From an uncultured Bacteroidota bacterium (GTDB lineage Bacteria > Bacteroidota > Bacteroidia > UBA4408), in assembly GCA_903840505.1 (NCBI GenBank), contig CAIMGI010000082.1:1-51565 (forward strand): a DNA stretch of 51,565 nucleotides, read 5' to 3'. Each line of letters starts with the position of its first letter. The stretch's first letter is position 1. The notes beneath the pieces are model-generated. The model saw only the letters and a program-made list of their open reading frames with translations. It did not search any database and was not told where the DNA came from. Of this stretch, positions 1 through 8,928 are shown one piece after another. The position numbers and the translations under genes were made by a program.

Positions 1-1
1 C

Positions 2-625
2 GAACTACCAAGTAAGGGTTGGTTTTATCCAGAAGGACATCCACTTGCATCAGGTAAGATTGAGATGAAGTACATGACGGCTAAAGAGGAGGATATCCTT
101 ACATCACAAAGTGATTTGAAAATAAAAGGTCATTCACTGGAAGTGCGTGTATATGCTGAGGACCCATCAAATAATTTCTTGCCCGATATCGGTCGTTTAC
201 ATACCTATAAGCGACCACAAGGTTTGGGCATTCGTGTTGATGACGGTTTTGAAGAAGGGATGGATATTCCTATTTATTATGACCCGATGATTTCAAAATT
301 GGTTTCCTTTGGAAAAGACAGAGAAGAGGCGATAAACAGGATGATTCGAGCCATTGACGATTATAAAATTATTGGAGTGCAAACCACTTTGCCTTTTTGT
401 AAATTTGTTTTGCAGCATAACGCTTTTGTGAGTGGAAATTTTGATACACATTTTGTGAAAAAATATTTTACTCCCGAAGTGCTTGTGCATTCTAATGATG
501 ATGAGATGGTAGTAGCAGCAATTATAGCAGCAAAATTGCACCATCAACAAACATCAAAAAATACTGTTGACAGTAGTAAAGAGGTGGAAGTAGTATCAAA
601 ATGGAAAACGAGTCGTTTAGCATAA
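2..625 (+). CDS. accC: Biotin carboxylase, C-terminal part only (acetyl/propionyl-CoA carboxylase subunit)
   Basis: Biotin carboxylase carboxylates the biotin of the carrier protein using ATP and bicarbonate, the first step of acyl-CoA carboxylation. From about base 107 the frame encodes the family's C-terminal lobe: KGHSLEVRVYAEDP, NNFLPDIG, YKRPQG, RVDDGFEEG, YYDPMISKL, GVQTTLPF and GNFDTHFV all match. The tail ending in a WKTSR-like segment is usual for Bacteroidota homologues. The 5' part lies outside the window, so the frame is open from base 2 and no true start is visible; the internal ATG at 65 is not a start. Bases 2 to about 109 do not fit biotin carboxylase and look foreign (see findings). 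The next gene begins 3 bases after the stop, so the two are probably co-transcribed. Confidence 0.88.
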   Translation, partial: ELPSKGWFYPEGHPLASGKIEMKYMTAKEEDILTSQSDLKIKGHSLEVRVYAEDPSNNFLPDIGRLHTYKRPQGLGIRVDDGFEEGMDIPIYYDPMISKLVSFGKDREEAINRMIRAIDDYKIIGVQTTLPFCKFVLQHNAFVSGNFDTHFVKKYFTPEVLVHSNDDEMVVAAIIAAKLHHQQTSKNTVDSSKEVEVVSKWKTSRLA

Positions 626-628
626 TTA

Positions 629-1177
629 ATGGGGATTATAAAAAAAATAAAGTTACGTGTTGGCGAATATATTCTCGCCAAGGAATTTTTATTTAAAAAG
701 CGCGAGAAATCGGTTGTTAATTTTGCAGATGCTAATTATGTAGGCATTGTTTTTAATGCTAGCAATCCCGAAAATTTTGAGTTGGTGAAAAAATACATTG
801 GCTATTTAAAAGAGAATAAGAAGAAGGTAAAATCGATTGGTTTTTTTGATTTAAAAGAAGTGCCACAAAATCAACTCTCAAAGTTGGAGTACGATTTTAT
901 ATCACGAAATGATTTAAACTGGTATTATTTTCCATCGGGTCCTGATGTGAGTAATTTTGTTTCGGAACCCTTTGATGTTATCATTAATTTTGATTTGGAA
1001 AATTCTATGTCTTTACTATATCTACTCGCATTTTCAAAGGCCAAATTTAAAATTGGCAAATTCACTGAAAAGTATCAGCAGTATTACGATATGATGATAG
1101 ATGTGGAAGACAATAGTACTCTCAAATATTTTATGCGCAATGTAGATGTGTATTTGAATATGGTGAATAAAAAATAG
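629..1177 (+). CDS. DUF6913 family protein (conserved Bacteroidota protein of unknown function)
   Basis: A 182-residue soluble protein with no signal peptide or membrane segment. It has the features I associate with DUF6913: a basic N-terminus (residues 1-30), a GIVFNAS segment followed by a helix, a KSIGFFD strand, an LNWYYFPSG motif near residue 110, a DVIINFDL strand, and an AKFKIG segment near 138. The family is small, found in Bacteroidota, and without known function. It starts 3 bases after the accC stop, so it is likely translated from the same transcript. The assignment rests on remembered motif order rather than a search. Confidence 0.75.
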   Translation: MGIIKKIKLRVGEYILAKEFLFKKREKSVVNFADANYVGIVFNASNPENFELVKKYIGYLKENKKKVKSIGFFDLKEVPQNQLSKLEYDFISRNDLNWYYFPSGPDVSNFVSEPFDVIINFDLENSMSLLYLLAFSKAKFKIGKFTEKYQQYYDMMIDVEDNSTLKYFMRNVDVYLNMVNKK

Positions 1178-1196
1178 TTTGTTTTTTCAAACTATT
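1173..1196. terminator. Short hairpin between convergent genes
   Basis: A perfect 9-bp inverted repeat (AATAGTTTG / CAAACTATT) with a loop of six T residues. It spans the stop codons of the DUF6913 gene and the convergent methyltransferase gene. It is AT-rich and lacks a T tract after the stem, so termination here is only possible. Confidence 0.35.
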
Positions 1197-2355
1197 CATT
1201 CGATACCACAGTTCCTTCTTCAGGCCTAAACTTTTTGGTGCCCCTATACATTTCAAATTTTAGGAAACGGCATTCTAGAGGGCCATTGAAAATGGGTATT
1301 TTGCGGGAGGTTTTTAATCCAATATTTTTAGCCGCATCGGAATTGGAAGTAATAATCCAAACATTATAGCCTTCGTATTTTTTTTTGAGCGTATCGCCTA
1401 TACTTTTATATAATTCAAGAATATCGTCTTTATCCAATCGTTCACCGTATGGCGGATTAATGATTGCTGTACCGCCACCTTCAGGAGGTGTCATCTCACG
1501 CATATCTTCTTGTACCAATTTTACCGCATCGCGAAATCCTGCCTCTTTCAAATTTATTTTAGCAATTTTAATAGTAGAAGTAGCATTGTCATTTCCCAAA
1601 ATTATTGTGTTTGTTTCAATAATGTTTTTTTTACTTTCCTCAAGAATGTTTTCCCAACATTCTTTGTCAAAGTTTTTCCATTTTTCAAATCCAAACTCTT
1701 TTCGGTAGTATCCGGGAGGAATGTTTTTTGCAATCATTGCTGCCTCAATGAGGATTGTTCCTGAACCGCACATTGGATCAACAAAATTCGACTTTTTGTC
1801 CCAGCCACTTAATAAAACAAGTCCGGCAGCCAATACCTCATTCAAAGGTGCCTTACTTGCATCTACTCGGTAACCGCGTTTATGCAAGGATTTTCCCGAA
1901 CTATCAAGTGAAATGGTGCAAGTGCTTTTAAATATGTGTATGTTTATTCTTAGCGTTGGAAATTCTATATCAACCGATGGACGTACTCCGTGTTTTGCTC
2001 GGAATTGATCAACTATAGCATCTTTGGCCTTAAGTGAAACAAACATTGAATTGGTAAAGCCTGTGGTTTCACCTGCTACGCTGTCAATGGCAATGGTATC
2101 GGTAGCATCAATATATTGCTCCCAATTTATTTGTGAAATAGCTTTGTATAATTCTTCTTGTGTACTTACTTCGGCTGTTTTTATAGGAACCAAAATGCGT
2201 AAAGCCGTTCTGCATAAGTAATTTCCTTTATACAATGTTTCAGTAGTTCCTTTAAAACTAACCGCGCGGTTATGCACAATAACATCGGTAGCGCCAATTG
2301 CAGTAAGTTCTTCGGCAAGTATGGGCTCTAAGCCAAACAGCGTTTTCGCTGTCAT
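1192..2355 (-). CDS. THUMP-domain class I SAM-dependent RNA methyltransferase (RlmL/YpsC-like)
   Basis: Predicted N2-guanine methyltransferase acting on 23S rRNA. Positions below count from the upstream GTG at 2391. The N-terminal part is a ferredoxin-like/THUMP region (about 15-160). The C-terminal Rossmann methyltransferase has the SAM-binding motif DPMCGSGT (205-212), a GND acidic loop (about 267) and the catalytic NPPYGER motif (312-318). The longest frame starts at that GTG, but I prefer the ATG at 2355 (MTAKTLFGLEP): family members start there and a TAnnTTTG box overlaps the GTG. It lacks the second methyltransferase domain of E. coli RlmL, so it resembles the shorter YpsC type. Exact target base unproven. 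Confidence 0.88.
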   Translation of the reverse strand: MTAKTLFGLEPILAEELTAIGATDVIVHNRAVSFKGTTETLYKGNYLCRTALRILVPIKTAEVSTQEELYKAISQINWEQYIDATDTIAIDSVAGETTGFTNSMFVSLKAKDAIVDQFRAKHGVRPSVDIEFPTLRINIHIFKSTCTISLDSSGKSLHKRGYRVDASKAPLNEVLAAGLVLLSGWDKKSNFVDPMCGSGTILIEAAMIAKNIPPGYYRKEFGFEKWKNFDKECWENILEESKKNIIETNTIILGNDNATSTIKIAKINLKEAGFRDAVKLVQEDMREMTPPEGGGTAIINPPYGERLDKDDILELYKSIGDTLKKKYEGYNVWIITSNSDAAKNIGLKTSRKIPIFNGPLECRFLKFEMYRGTKKFRPEEGTVVSNE

Positions 2356-2390
2356 TAAAAATAGTTCTTCTGTAGTGTTTTTCACGTTCA

Positions 2391-2398
2391 CAAAGGTA
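2391..2398 (-). promoter_or_regulatory. Bacteroidota-type -7 box upstream of the methyltransferase gene
   Basis: TACCTTTG on the minus strand matches the Bacteroidota consensus TAnnTTTG. It would start transcription about 30 bases before the ATG at 2355. I see no good -33 TTTG at the usual spacing, so support is partial. Confidence 0.4.
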
Positions 2399-2517
2399 GA
2401 ATAAATGTTTTATGATTGTTACGGTAACAATTCGAAGCTCCTTTATTAACAAACGTGTGCGAATAAGTATATTTTCATAATTCATAAATAGGCGCTATGT
2501 TCGTTAAAAATTAAAAT

Positions 2518-3759
2518 ATGACAGCTAAAAACAACATTTTTCCCATCATTGTATTGGGTATCTTATTTTTTATTTTTGGATTTGTTACTTGGCTAAACGG
2601 AACACTTATTCCGTATTTGAAAATAGCCTGTGAACTCAATAATTTCCAGTCCTATTTGGTGGCTTTTGCATTCTACATCTCTTATTTTGTAATGGCATTG
2701 CCATCTTCTTGGGTATTGCAAAAAACGGGCTTTAAAAAGGGGATGATGATAGGACTCTTTGTAATGGCGCTTGGGGCTTTACTGTTTATCCCGGCTGCAA
2801 GCAGTCGTACATATTATTTATTTCTTTTGGGTTTGTTTATTATAGGGAGTGGTTTGGCTTTATTACAAACAGCATCCAATCCATACATTACCATACTCGG
2901 CCCTATTGAAAGTGCTGCAAAGCGCATAAGTATTATGGGAATATGCAATAAAATTGCAGGAACATTGGCTCCCATTATAATGGGAGCAATAATATTAAAG
3001 GATGCGGATAAATTTATTATTGAATTGGGAGCAATGGATGCTCTCCAAAAGGCTGTTAAATTAGATGAATTGGCGCAAAGGGTAATAACACCATATAGCA
3101 TTATGGCACTTGTGTTGGTTGTGTTGGGCTGTATGGTATATTTCTCAGGAATTCCAGAAATCGAAAAGGAAGAAGAGGTAAGTCAAGCAGTAAACAATAA
3201 AAAAAGTGTTTGGCAACACCCAAATTTGGTCTTGGGGGTAATGGCACTTTTTCTGTATGTAGGTGCCGAGGTAATTGCCGGTGACACAATAGGTAACTAT
3301 GGTCAATATCAAGGGATTGAGTTGTCTATTGCCAAAAATTTCACTTCCCTCACCCTCATTGCAATGATTATAGGGTATATAATAGGCATTTTTGCAATAC
3401 CTAAATACATTAAACAGCATACAGCACTTGCCCTATCGGGAGTATTGGGTATCGTATTTTCGCTATTAATCATTGTGCTTTCAGGCTATCCTTCGGTGTT
3501 ATTTATTGCATTATTGGGTTTGGCGAATTCATTGATGTGGCCGGCTATTTGGCCCTTGGCGATGGATGGTTTGGGTAAATTCACCAAAATTGGTTCGGCA
3601 TTGTTAATTATGGGTATAGCCGGTGGGGCATTATTGCCATTATTATATGGCAGATTAGCCGATGTGCTTGATCCCCAAAAAGCCTATTTTATATTAATTC
3701 CTTGTTATCTTTTCATTCTCTATTACGCTACAATGGGACACAAAAAGCGGGATTGGTAA
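2518..3759 (+). CDS. Sugar:H+ symporter of the major facilitator superfamily (GluP/FucP family)
   Basis: A 413-residue inner-membrane importer with about 12 hydrophobic segments. The first helix carries FFIFGFVTWLNGTLIPYLK, typical of the glucose/galactose and fucose permease group, followed by the GMMIGL and ALLQTASNPYIT segments of that family. The conserved helix 10-11 region (NSLMWPAIWPLAMDGLGKFT) is present near residue 340. Substrate cannot be decided from sequence; glucose, galactose, fucose or an amino sugar are all possible. It stands alone, without an adjacent kinase or catabolic gene. The upstream gap to the divergent methyltransferase gene is the only place for its promoter. Confidence 0.88.
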   Translation: MTAKNNIFPIIVLGILFFIFGFVTWLNGTLIPYLKIACELNNFQSYLVAFAFYISYFVMALPSSWVLQKTGFKKGMMIGLFVMALGALLFIPAASSRTYYLFLLGLFIIGSGLALLQTASNPYITILGPIESAAKRISIMGICNKIAGTLAPIIMGAIILKDADKFIIELGAMDALQKAVKLDELAQRVITPYSIMALVLVVLGCMVYFSGIPEIEKEEEVSQAVNNKKSVWQHPNLVLGVMALFLYVGAEVIAGDTIGNYGQYQGIELSIAKNFTSLTLIAMIIGYIIGIFAIPKYIKQHTALALSGVLGIVFSLLIIVLSGYPSVLFIALLGLANSLMWPAIWPLAMDGLGKFTKIGSALLIMGIAGGALLPLLYGRLADVLDPQKAYFILIPCYLFILYYATMGHKKRDW

Positions 3760-3862
3760 AACATTGTTTTATTCCTAAAATAGTGCTTTAAAATATATTT
3801 GTATATATCGCAAAATTTTCATTACTTGCACAATAATTTCAAAACACTAACAAATTTAAATT

Positions 3863-4765
3863 ATGTTTTTAAAACGACTAAAAATCAACCAGTTAATCTT
3901 GTTTATGTCAGTTGCTTCCCTCGCATTTTATGGTTGTGGTGGCAGTGGTGAGGGCGATGAAGATAAGCCGAAAGTTGTCATAGATAGCAACAAAACCGAC
4001 ATTATCAATATTGGAGGTGCTTTGTTCAGCATACCTTCGCCTATACAAACCTCCATCTTGTTGAAGAAGACTGGAGCAAACTACAACAAGGAGATATTGA
4101 ATTCTACTAAAAGTAGTGCAAACTACTCAACCAATTTCAAAAAAGCGGTTAATTTGGGCGTATATGGAGCCGATTTAGGTTATGTAACCATTTACGAACA
4201 AACACAGGATGCTATTGGTTATCTGCAGGCTGTTAAGAAAATGGGCGATGATTTGGGTGTTTCAGGAGCTTTTGATGCTACCTTGATGAAACGATTTGAA
4301 GCGAACTTAGGAAACAAGGATTCATTGTTAGGCTTGGTGTCATCGGCATACAGAGCAAGTGATGCTTATTTGAAGAACAACGAGCGTAACGATGTAAGCG
4401 GTTTAATTATAGCTGGTGGCTGGGTTGAAAGCTTATATTTCTCAACTAAAATTGCAGAAAAAAACAAAGGCAATAAAGATGTAATTCAACGAATTGCTGA
4501 ACAAAAAAATGCCTTGGATAATTTAATAAAGTTACTTACACCTTATTACCAAGACCCTGAGTATACGGAGTTTATTGATGCTTTGATAGATTTAGCATAC
4601 GATTTTGATGGTATTGAAATGAAATACACTTTTGTTGCACCTACTACAGATGCTAAAAACAAAATAACCACTATCAACAGTAAATCAGAAATTGTGATAA
4701 CAGACGATCAGTTAAAAGCAATTACTGAGAAGGTAGATAAAATTAGAACATCAATCATTGGATAA
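3863..4765 (+). CDS. Exported lipoprotein of unknown function
   Basis: A 300-residue protein with a lipoprotein signal: basic start, hydrophobic core and a lipobox ending FYGC, so Cys25 would be lipidated. Glycine- and acid-rich linker residues follow (GGSGEGDED). The remainder is mainly predicted helix, with no cysteines after the signal and no motif I recognise; segments such as GVYGADLGYVTIYEQ and YDFDGIE look like conserved blocks. It lies 9 bases before the next exported protein gene, so the two probably form a small operon and could act together at the envelope. No function is proposed. Confidence 0.8.
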   Translation: MFLKRLKINQLILFMSVASLAFYGCGGSGEGDEDKPKVVIDSNKTDIINIGGALFSIPSPIQTSILLKKTGANYNKEILNSTKSSANYSTNFKKAVNLGVYGADLGYVTIYEQTQDAIGYLQAVKKMGDDLGVSGAFDATLMKRFEANLGNKDSLLGLVSSAYRASDAYLKNNERNDVSGLIIAGGWVESLYFSTKIAEKNKGNKDVIQRIAEQKNALDNLIKLLTPYYQDPEYTEFIDALIDLAYDFDGIEMKYTFVAPTTDAKNKITTINSKSEIVITDDQLKAITEKVDKIRTSIIG

Positions 4766-4774
4766 ACAAGAATT

Positions 4775-5194
4775 ATGAAAAAGATAATTATAACATTTAC
4801 TATTGCTCTTTTTGCAATCACATTTTCAAACAATGCTTTTGCGCAATGTGATTCTATTGCTACTATGTGTGTTAAGCATATGACTGCTAAATATATTTCA
4901 GATGGACAACAGTATCGTGCTTTGTTGTTGGATCAGGAAACAGCAGAGTTTAATGCTACTTTCTATGGAAATACAACCTATCGTTTGGCTGCTTGTAGCG
5001 GAAAAAGTGATGGTAACTTGGTGTTTACTATTTTCGATAAGGAAAAAAATGTATTGTTCACGAACAAGGATTATCAAAACGCACCTTATTGGGATTTTAA
5101 AGTAACCAACACCTTGGATTGTAGTATCGAGGCACAACTTAATTCAACCCTTTCATCGGGTTGTGCGGTGTTGCTGATAAGCTTCAAGCAGTAA
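4775..5194 (+). CDS. Small secreted protein of unknown function
   Basis: A 139-residue protein with a cleavable signal peptide (hydrophobic residues 5-20, cleavage likely after NAFA, leaving QCDS). The mature part is about 115 residues, probably mostly beta strand, with five cysteines (in the QCDS, MCVK, AACSG, LDCS and SGCAV segments), so disulfide bonds are possible in the periplasm or outside the cell. It follows the lipoprotein gene by 9 bases and is followed by a clear terminator, so it is the last gene of this two-gene unit. I recognise no family. Confidence 0.78.
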   Translation: MKKIIITFTIALFAITFSNNAFAQCDSIATMCVKHMTAKYISDGQQYRALLLDQETAEFNATFYGNTTYRLAACSGKSDGNLVFTIFDKEKNVLFTNKDYQNAPYWDFKVTNTLDCSIEAQLNSTLSSGCAVLLISFKQ

Positions 5195-5214
5195 AGGAAT
5201 TTATTAATATTTAG

Positions 5215-5249
5215 AAAAGACATTATATTTTAATAATGTCTTTTTTTTT
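5215..5249 (+). terminator. Rho-independent terminator
   Basis: An 11-bp stem (AAAAGACATTA / TAATGTCTTTT) with an 8-base loop, running into nine T residues. It lies 20 bases after the stop of the small secreted protein and just before the ABC transporter gene, separating the two units. Confidence 0.8.
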
Positions 5250-5265
5250 CTAAAAAGTAACACGT

Positions 5266-8200
5266 ATGAGTGAACGTATACTCAAGGCCTTAATGCAACT
5301 CTTTGCAATTGTTGCAAAGGTGGATGGAATTACAAATACCGGTAGAGACATCGTACAAGCATTCTTGAAACAACAACTCAATCAAGAGTTGGTGGATGAG
5401 TATTTGAAATTATTCGATCAATTTCTGGAGGGCTATCATAATTTATCGGATGTTACAAAAAAGAAAAAGAGAACTTCAGTAAATTCAGTTAAGGTATTAA
5501 AGATTTGTACTGAGATAAATCAAGAGTTAACGCAAAAACAAAAGGTTGTTGTTGTTATTCGATTGATAGAGTTCATTAATTCCAGTGGCGAAATATCCGA
5601 ACAAGAGTTAGAGTTTGTTGAAACTGTATCGTCTACTTTTAATATCAGTGACGAAGAGTTTAAGGGCTATATGAGTTTCATCAATGCTGCAGAATCCAGC
5701 ATTCCTGACTCAGCTAATATTTTAGTACTCAATAACAATAAAGAAAGCTATCCCAATATTAAGCACATTTACAATGAATCACTTTCAGGTGAAATCCGTG
5801 TGTTGAGTATCAATAGCGTAAATATGTATATTTTACGGTATTTTGGAAAAACAGAATTAAACTTAAATGGATTACCTCTTAGCAATGATAAAATAGCTAT
5901 ACTAAACCCCGGAGCATCTATTAGAAGTTCTAAAGTTAGCCCTATTTATTATAGCGATATAATTGGTCGTTTCTTGTCGGATACAACACAATCAAAAATT
6001 GTTTTTCAAGCGAAAGAAGTTGAGTTCCGTTTCAAAAGCGGAAAAATTGGAATGAATGATTACAATATGATTGAGGAGAGTGGGAAGATGTTGGGTATTA
6101 TGGGTGGTAGCGGTGCAGGAAAATCTACTTTATTAAATATCTTAAACGGTAATGATGCTCCTTCAAAAGGTGGAGTATACATTAATGGAATAAACATACA
6201 CAAGGAAAAATATAAAATAGAAGGTGTTATCGGTATGGTGTCGCAGGACGACTTATTGATAGAGGAACTAACCGTTTTCCAAAACCTTTTTTATAATGCA
6301 AAATTATGCTTTGACGGATATTCTGATGAGCAGCTTACTAAAATTGTACTCGACTTATTATCCGACCTCGGTCTATATGAAACACGTGATTTAAAAGTTG
6401 GAAGTCCGCTTGAAAAAACAATTAGCGGTGGTCAGCGTAAACGATTGAACATTGGTTTGGAGCTTATCAGAGAACCTTCGGTTTTGTTTGTCGATGAACC
6501 AACATCCGGACTTTCTTCTCGTGACTCTGAGAATATAATGGACTTACTTAAGGAGTTAGCCCTAAAAGGCAAATTGGTGTTTGTAGTTATTCACCAACCT
6601 TCCTCCGAGATATTTAAAATGTTCGACAAGTTAATCATCCTCGATTTGGGTGGTTATCCGATATACAATGGTAATCCTGTTGAGGCAATAGTTTATTTTA
6701 AATCATTGGTGAATCACGTAAATGCCAATGAGAGTGAATGTCCTGCTTGTGGTAATGTTAATCCCGAACAAATTTTTAACATTATTGAATCAAAGGTAAT
6801 TGATGAATACGGTGAACAAACTACCCACCGAAAAATATCACCTAAGGAGTGGTATGAAAATTACAAACAGAAAAATGAGGTTGCCTGTGAATTGGTAACG
6901 GATTATACGGAAGTTCCTAAGAGTACCTTTAATATTCCTAACAAATTCAAGCAATTTAAGGTTTTTATTACCCGAGATGTTAGGTCAAAGCTAACCAATA
7001 CGCAATACTTAATCATTAACTTGTTTGAGGCTCCTGTACTTGGTTTCATATTGGCTTATCTGGTAAAATACTACAATACGGATGTGAATAATAAAGTAGG
7101 TTATATTTTTAGGGAGAATGAAAATATGACAGCTTATATTTTTATGAGCGTTGTTGTGGCATTGTTCATAGGTCTTACGGTTAGTGCTGAGGAGATTATA
7201 CGCGACAGAAAAATATTGAAGCGTGAATCATTTTTAAATCTCAGTAAGGGAAGCTACTTATATTCTAAAATAAGTATTATGTTTTTATTGTCTGCCATAC
7301 AATCAGCATCTTTTGTATTGGTTGGTAATAGTATTTTAGAAATAAAAGGAATGTATCTCGACTATTGGTTCGTTTTGTTTACTACATCTTGTTTTGCGAA
7401 TATGTTAGGATTGAATATTTCAGCGAGTTTTAATTCGGCTGTTACCATTTATATCTTAATTCCTTTTTTAATTATTCCGCAATTGTTGTTGAGTGGTGTA
7501 ATTGTAAAATTCGAAAAATTAAATCCTGCAATTACATCTCAAAATTCGGTTCCTTTTGCCGGTGAGGTAATGACATCAAGATGGGCTTTTGAAGCATTGG
7601 CAGTGAATCAATTCAAGAAGAATGAATACGAAAGAAACTTTTATCGATTCGATAAGGAGTTAAGTATTTGTGATTTTAAAAAGAATTTTTGGATTGGTAA
7701 TATCAGAGCAAAAATTGACAGGTGTGAGAATAATTTGGTTGACCTTACTAAAAAGAAAGAATTAGAGTACGATTTAGCATTCTTAAAAAGTGAGATAGCA
7801 AAGGAAGGAAAGTTAACAGATATCTCTTTTGCCGAAATAGAGAGTTTAACACCGGGTTCCTTTAATACTACGGTAGGTGGAAAACTTAAAGCCTATGTTG
7901 AAAATATAAATACCTACTATAAAAAGAGGTATAACAATGCAAATTCACAAAAGGATAAAAAAATTGCGGAGTTTAATAAAACTCCACAGGAGCACGATAA
8001 ATTTTTGTTGATGCAGGATCAATATCAAAACGAGGCCTTAGGTGATTTGGTGCGAAATAAGAATGAAGTAAATAATATATTGGAAATTGATGGAGCATAT
8101 ATCCAAAGGGCCGATCCTGTTTTCTTAGACCCTAAGAGGGACAGTTTTATAAATGCACATTTTTATGCACCACGTAAAATGATGTTTGGGAAATATGTAG

Positions 8201-8343
8201 ATACGTTTTGGGTAAATATGATGGTAATTTGGTTTATGTCATTAACAATGGCAATAACACTTTATTTTGATTTGCTCAAAAAGTTGTTGGATTCGTTTGA
8301 AGGAATAACTGGCAGTATCAAGAAACTACTTAAAAGGAAATAA
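5266..8343 (+). CDS. TerB-like / ABC ATPase / ABC-2 permease fusion (ABCG-type half transporter)
   Basis: A 1025-residue inner-membrane transporter. Residues 1-140 are all-helical and resemble TerB-like (tellurite-resistance) modules. An ABC ATPase follows, with Walker A GGSGAGKST (280-288), Q-loop near 327, signature SGGQ (387-390), Walker B FVDE (408-411) and switch His443. A CPAC pair sits near residue 495. Membrane helices run from about 580 to 760, giving the ABCG order (ATPase before permease). A long region of about 220 residues with acidic and Lys-rich helices then comes before a final helix near 990. Substrate is unknown. Its stop lies 6 bases from the convergent DUF7935-like gene. 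Confidence 0.87.
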   Translation: MSERILKALMQLFAIVAKVDGITNTGRDIVQAFLKQQLNQELVDEYLKLFDQFLEGYHNLSDVTKKKKRTSVNSVKVLKICTEINQELTQKQKVVVVIRLIEFINSSGEISEQELEFVETVSSTFNISDEEFKGYMSFINAAESSIPDSANILVLNNNKESYPNIKHIYNESLSGEIRVLSINSVNMYILRYFGKTELNLNGLPLSNDKIAILNPGASIRSSKVSPIYYSDIIGRFLSDTTQSKIVFQAKEVEFRFKSGKIGMNDYNMIEESGKMLGIMGGSGAGKSTLLNILNGNDAPSKGGVYINGINIHKEKYKIEGVIGMVSQDDLLIEELTVFQNLFYNAKLCFDGYSDEQLTKIVLDLLSDLGLYETRDLKVGSPLEKTISGGQRKRLNIGLELIREPSVLFVDEPTSGLSSRDSENIMDLLKELALKGKLVFVVIHQPSSEIFKMFDKLIILDLGGYPIYNGNPVEAIVYFKSLVNHVNANESECPACGNVNPEQIFNIIESKVIDEYGEQTTHRKISPKEWYENYKQKNEVACELVTDYTEVPKSTFNIPNKFKQFKVFITRDVRSKLTNTQYLIINLFEAPVLGFILAYLVKYYNTDVNNKVGYIFRENENMTAYIFMSVVVALFIGLTVSAEEIIRDRKILKRESFLNLSKGSYLYSKISIMFLLSAIQSASFVLVGNSILEIKGMYLDYWFVLFTTSCFANMLGLNISASFNSAVTIYILIPFLIIPQLLLSGVIVKFEKLNPAITSQNSVPFAGEVMTSRWAFEALAVNQFKKNEYERNFYRFDKELSICDFKKNFWIGNIRAKIDRCENNLVDLTKKKELEYDLAFLKSEIAKEGKLTDISFAEIESLTPGSFNTTVGGKLKAYVENINTYYKKRYNNANSQKDKKIAEFNKTPQEHDKFLLMQDQYQNEALGDLVRNKNEVNNILEIDGAYIQRADPVFLDPKRDSFINAHFYAPRKMMFGKYVDTFWVNMMVIWFMSLTMAITLYFDLLKKLLDSFEGITGSIKKLLKRK

Positions 8344-8349
8344 GACAAT

Positions 8350-8871
8350 TTAAAATACAAGTCGTATTTCCATTTTCAATAATTCTAAAGCATACTCTGT
8401 AGGCAGTTTGTCAACTTTTGTAATAAGTTCAAAAATAATTTTACTCAAGTCGGTACCGCTTGCCTCATCACTTACCTTTGAAGATGCAATATTGATTGCT
8501 TTAATTGTTTCTTCTTTTGCAGTTTTAGTAGCATTCCAAGAATCATTCGATAAATATATTTGTTGTGATAGATTGTGTTCAAATTCAGATCGTATTGCCT
8601 TTAGTAGCTCAGCTTGTAACATACGCGCACTCATACCCGGTTTATAAACACGAACAATAAGATTGTTTAAGGCTATTCGTTCTAAAAACAATGCTATCCG
8701 TTCATAAGCTTGTAATTTTATGGGGGTTATCAATTTTTGATTTCCCATTCTTAGTTCCAACATTTTATTTCTGTGGTCTTCCGTTAAAAATGTTTTTATT
8801 ATGTAAAAACAAGCTATAAATACAACTAAAGAGGGTAAAATGTATTTTGCAATATCTAATAATTCTTCCAT
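8350..8871 (-). CDS. DUF7935-like membrane-anchored protein
   Basis: A 173-residue protein with one N-terminal membrane helix (residues 8-28) and a helical cytoplasmic part. The conserved block TPIKLQAYERIALFLERI followed by LIVRVY is what I associate with a Bacteroidota-specific family now named DUF7935. Function is unknown. It converges on the ABC transporter gene with 6 bases between the stops and no terminator hairpin. The gene upstream (FAD oxidoreductase, same strand) ends 57 bases before its start, so read-through is possible. Confidence 0.72.
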   Translation of the reverse strand: MEELLDIAKYILPSLVVFIACFYIIKTFLTEDHRNKMLELRMGNQKLITPIKLQAYERIALFLERIALNNLIVRVYKPGMSARMLQAELLKAIRSEFEHNLSQQIYLSNDSWNATKTAKEETIKAINIASSKVSDEASGTDLSKIIFELITKVDKLPTEYALELLKMEIRLVF

Positions 8872-8928
8872 GGTTATGAGTTTTAATAAATGTAAATATC
8901 GGAATAAAATGATAGATTTAAAAGAGTG

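Noticed and set aside
65-67. ATG as the start of the accC fragment
   Set aside because: The frame is open to base 2 and the gene starts outside the window; the ATG lies within the foreign-looking segment.
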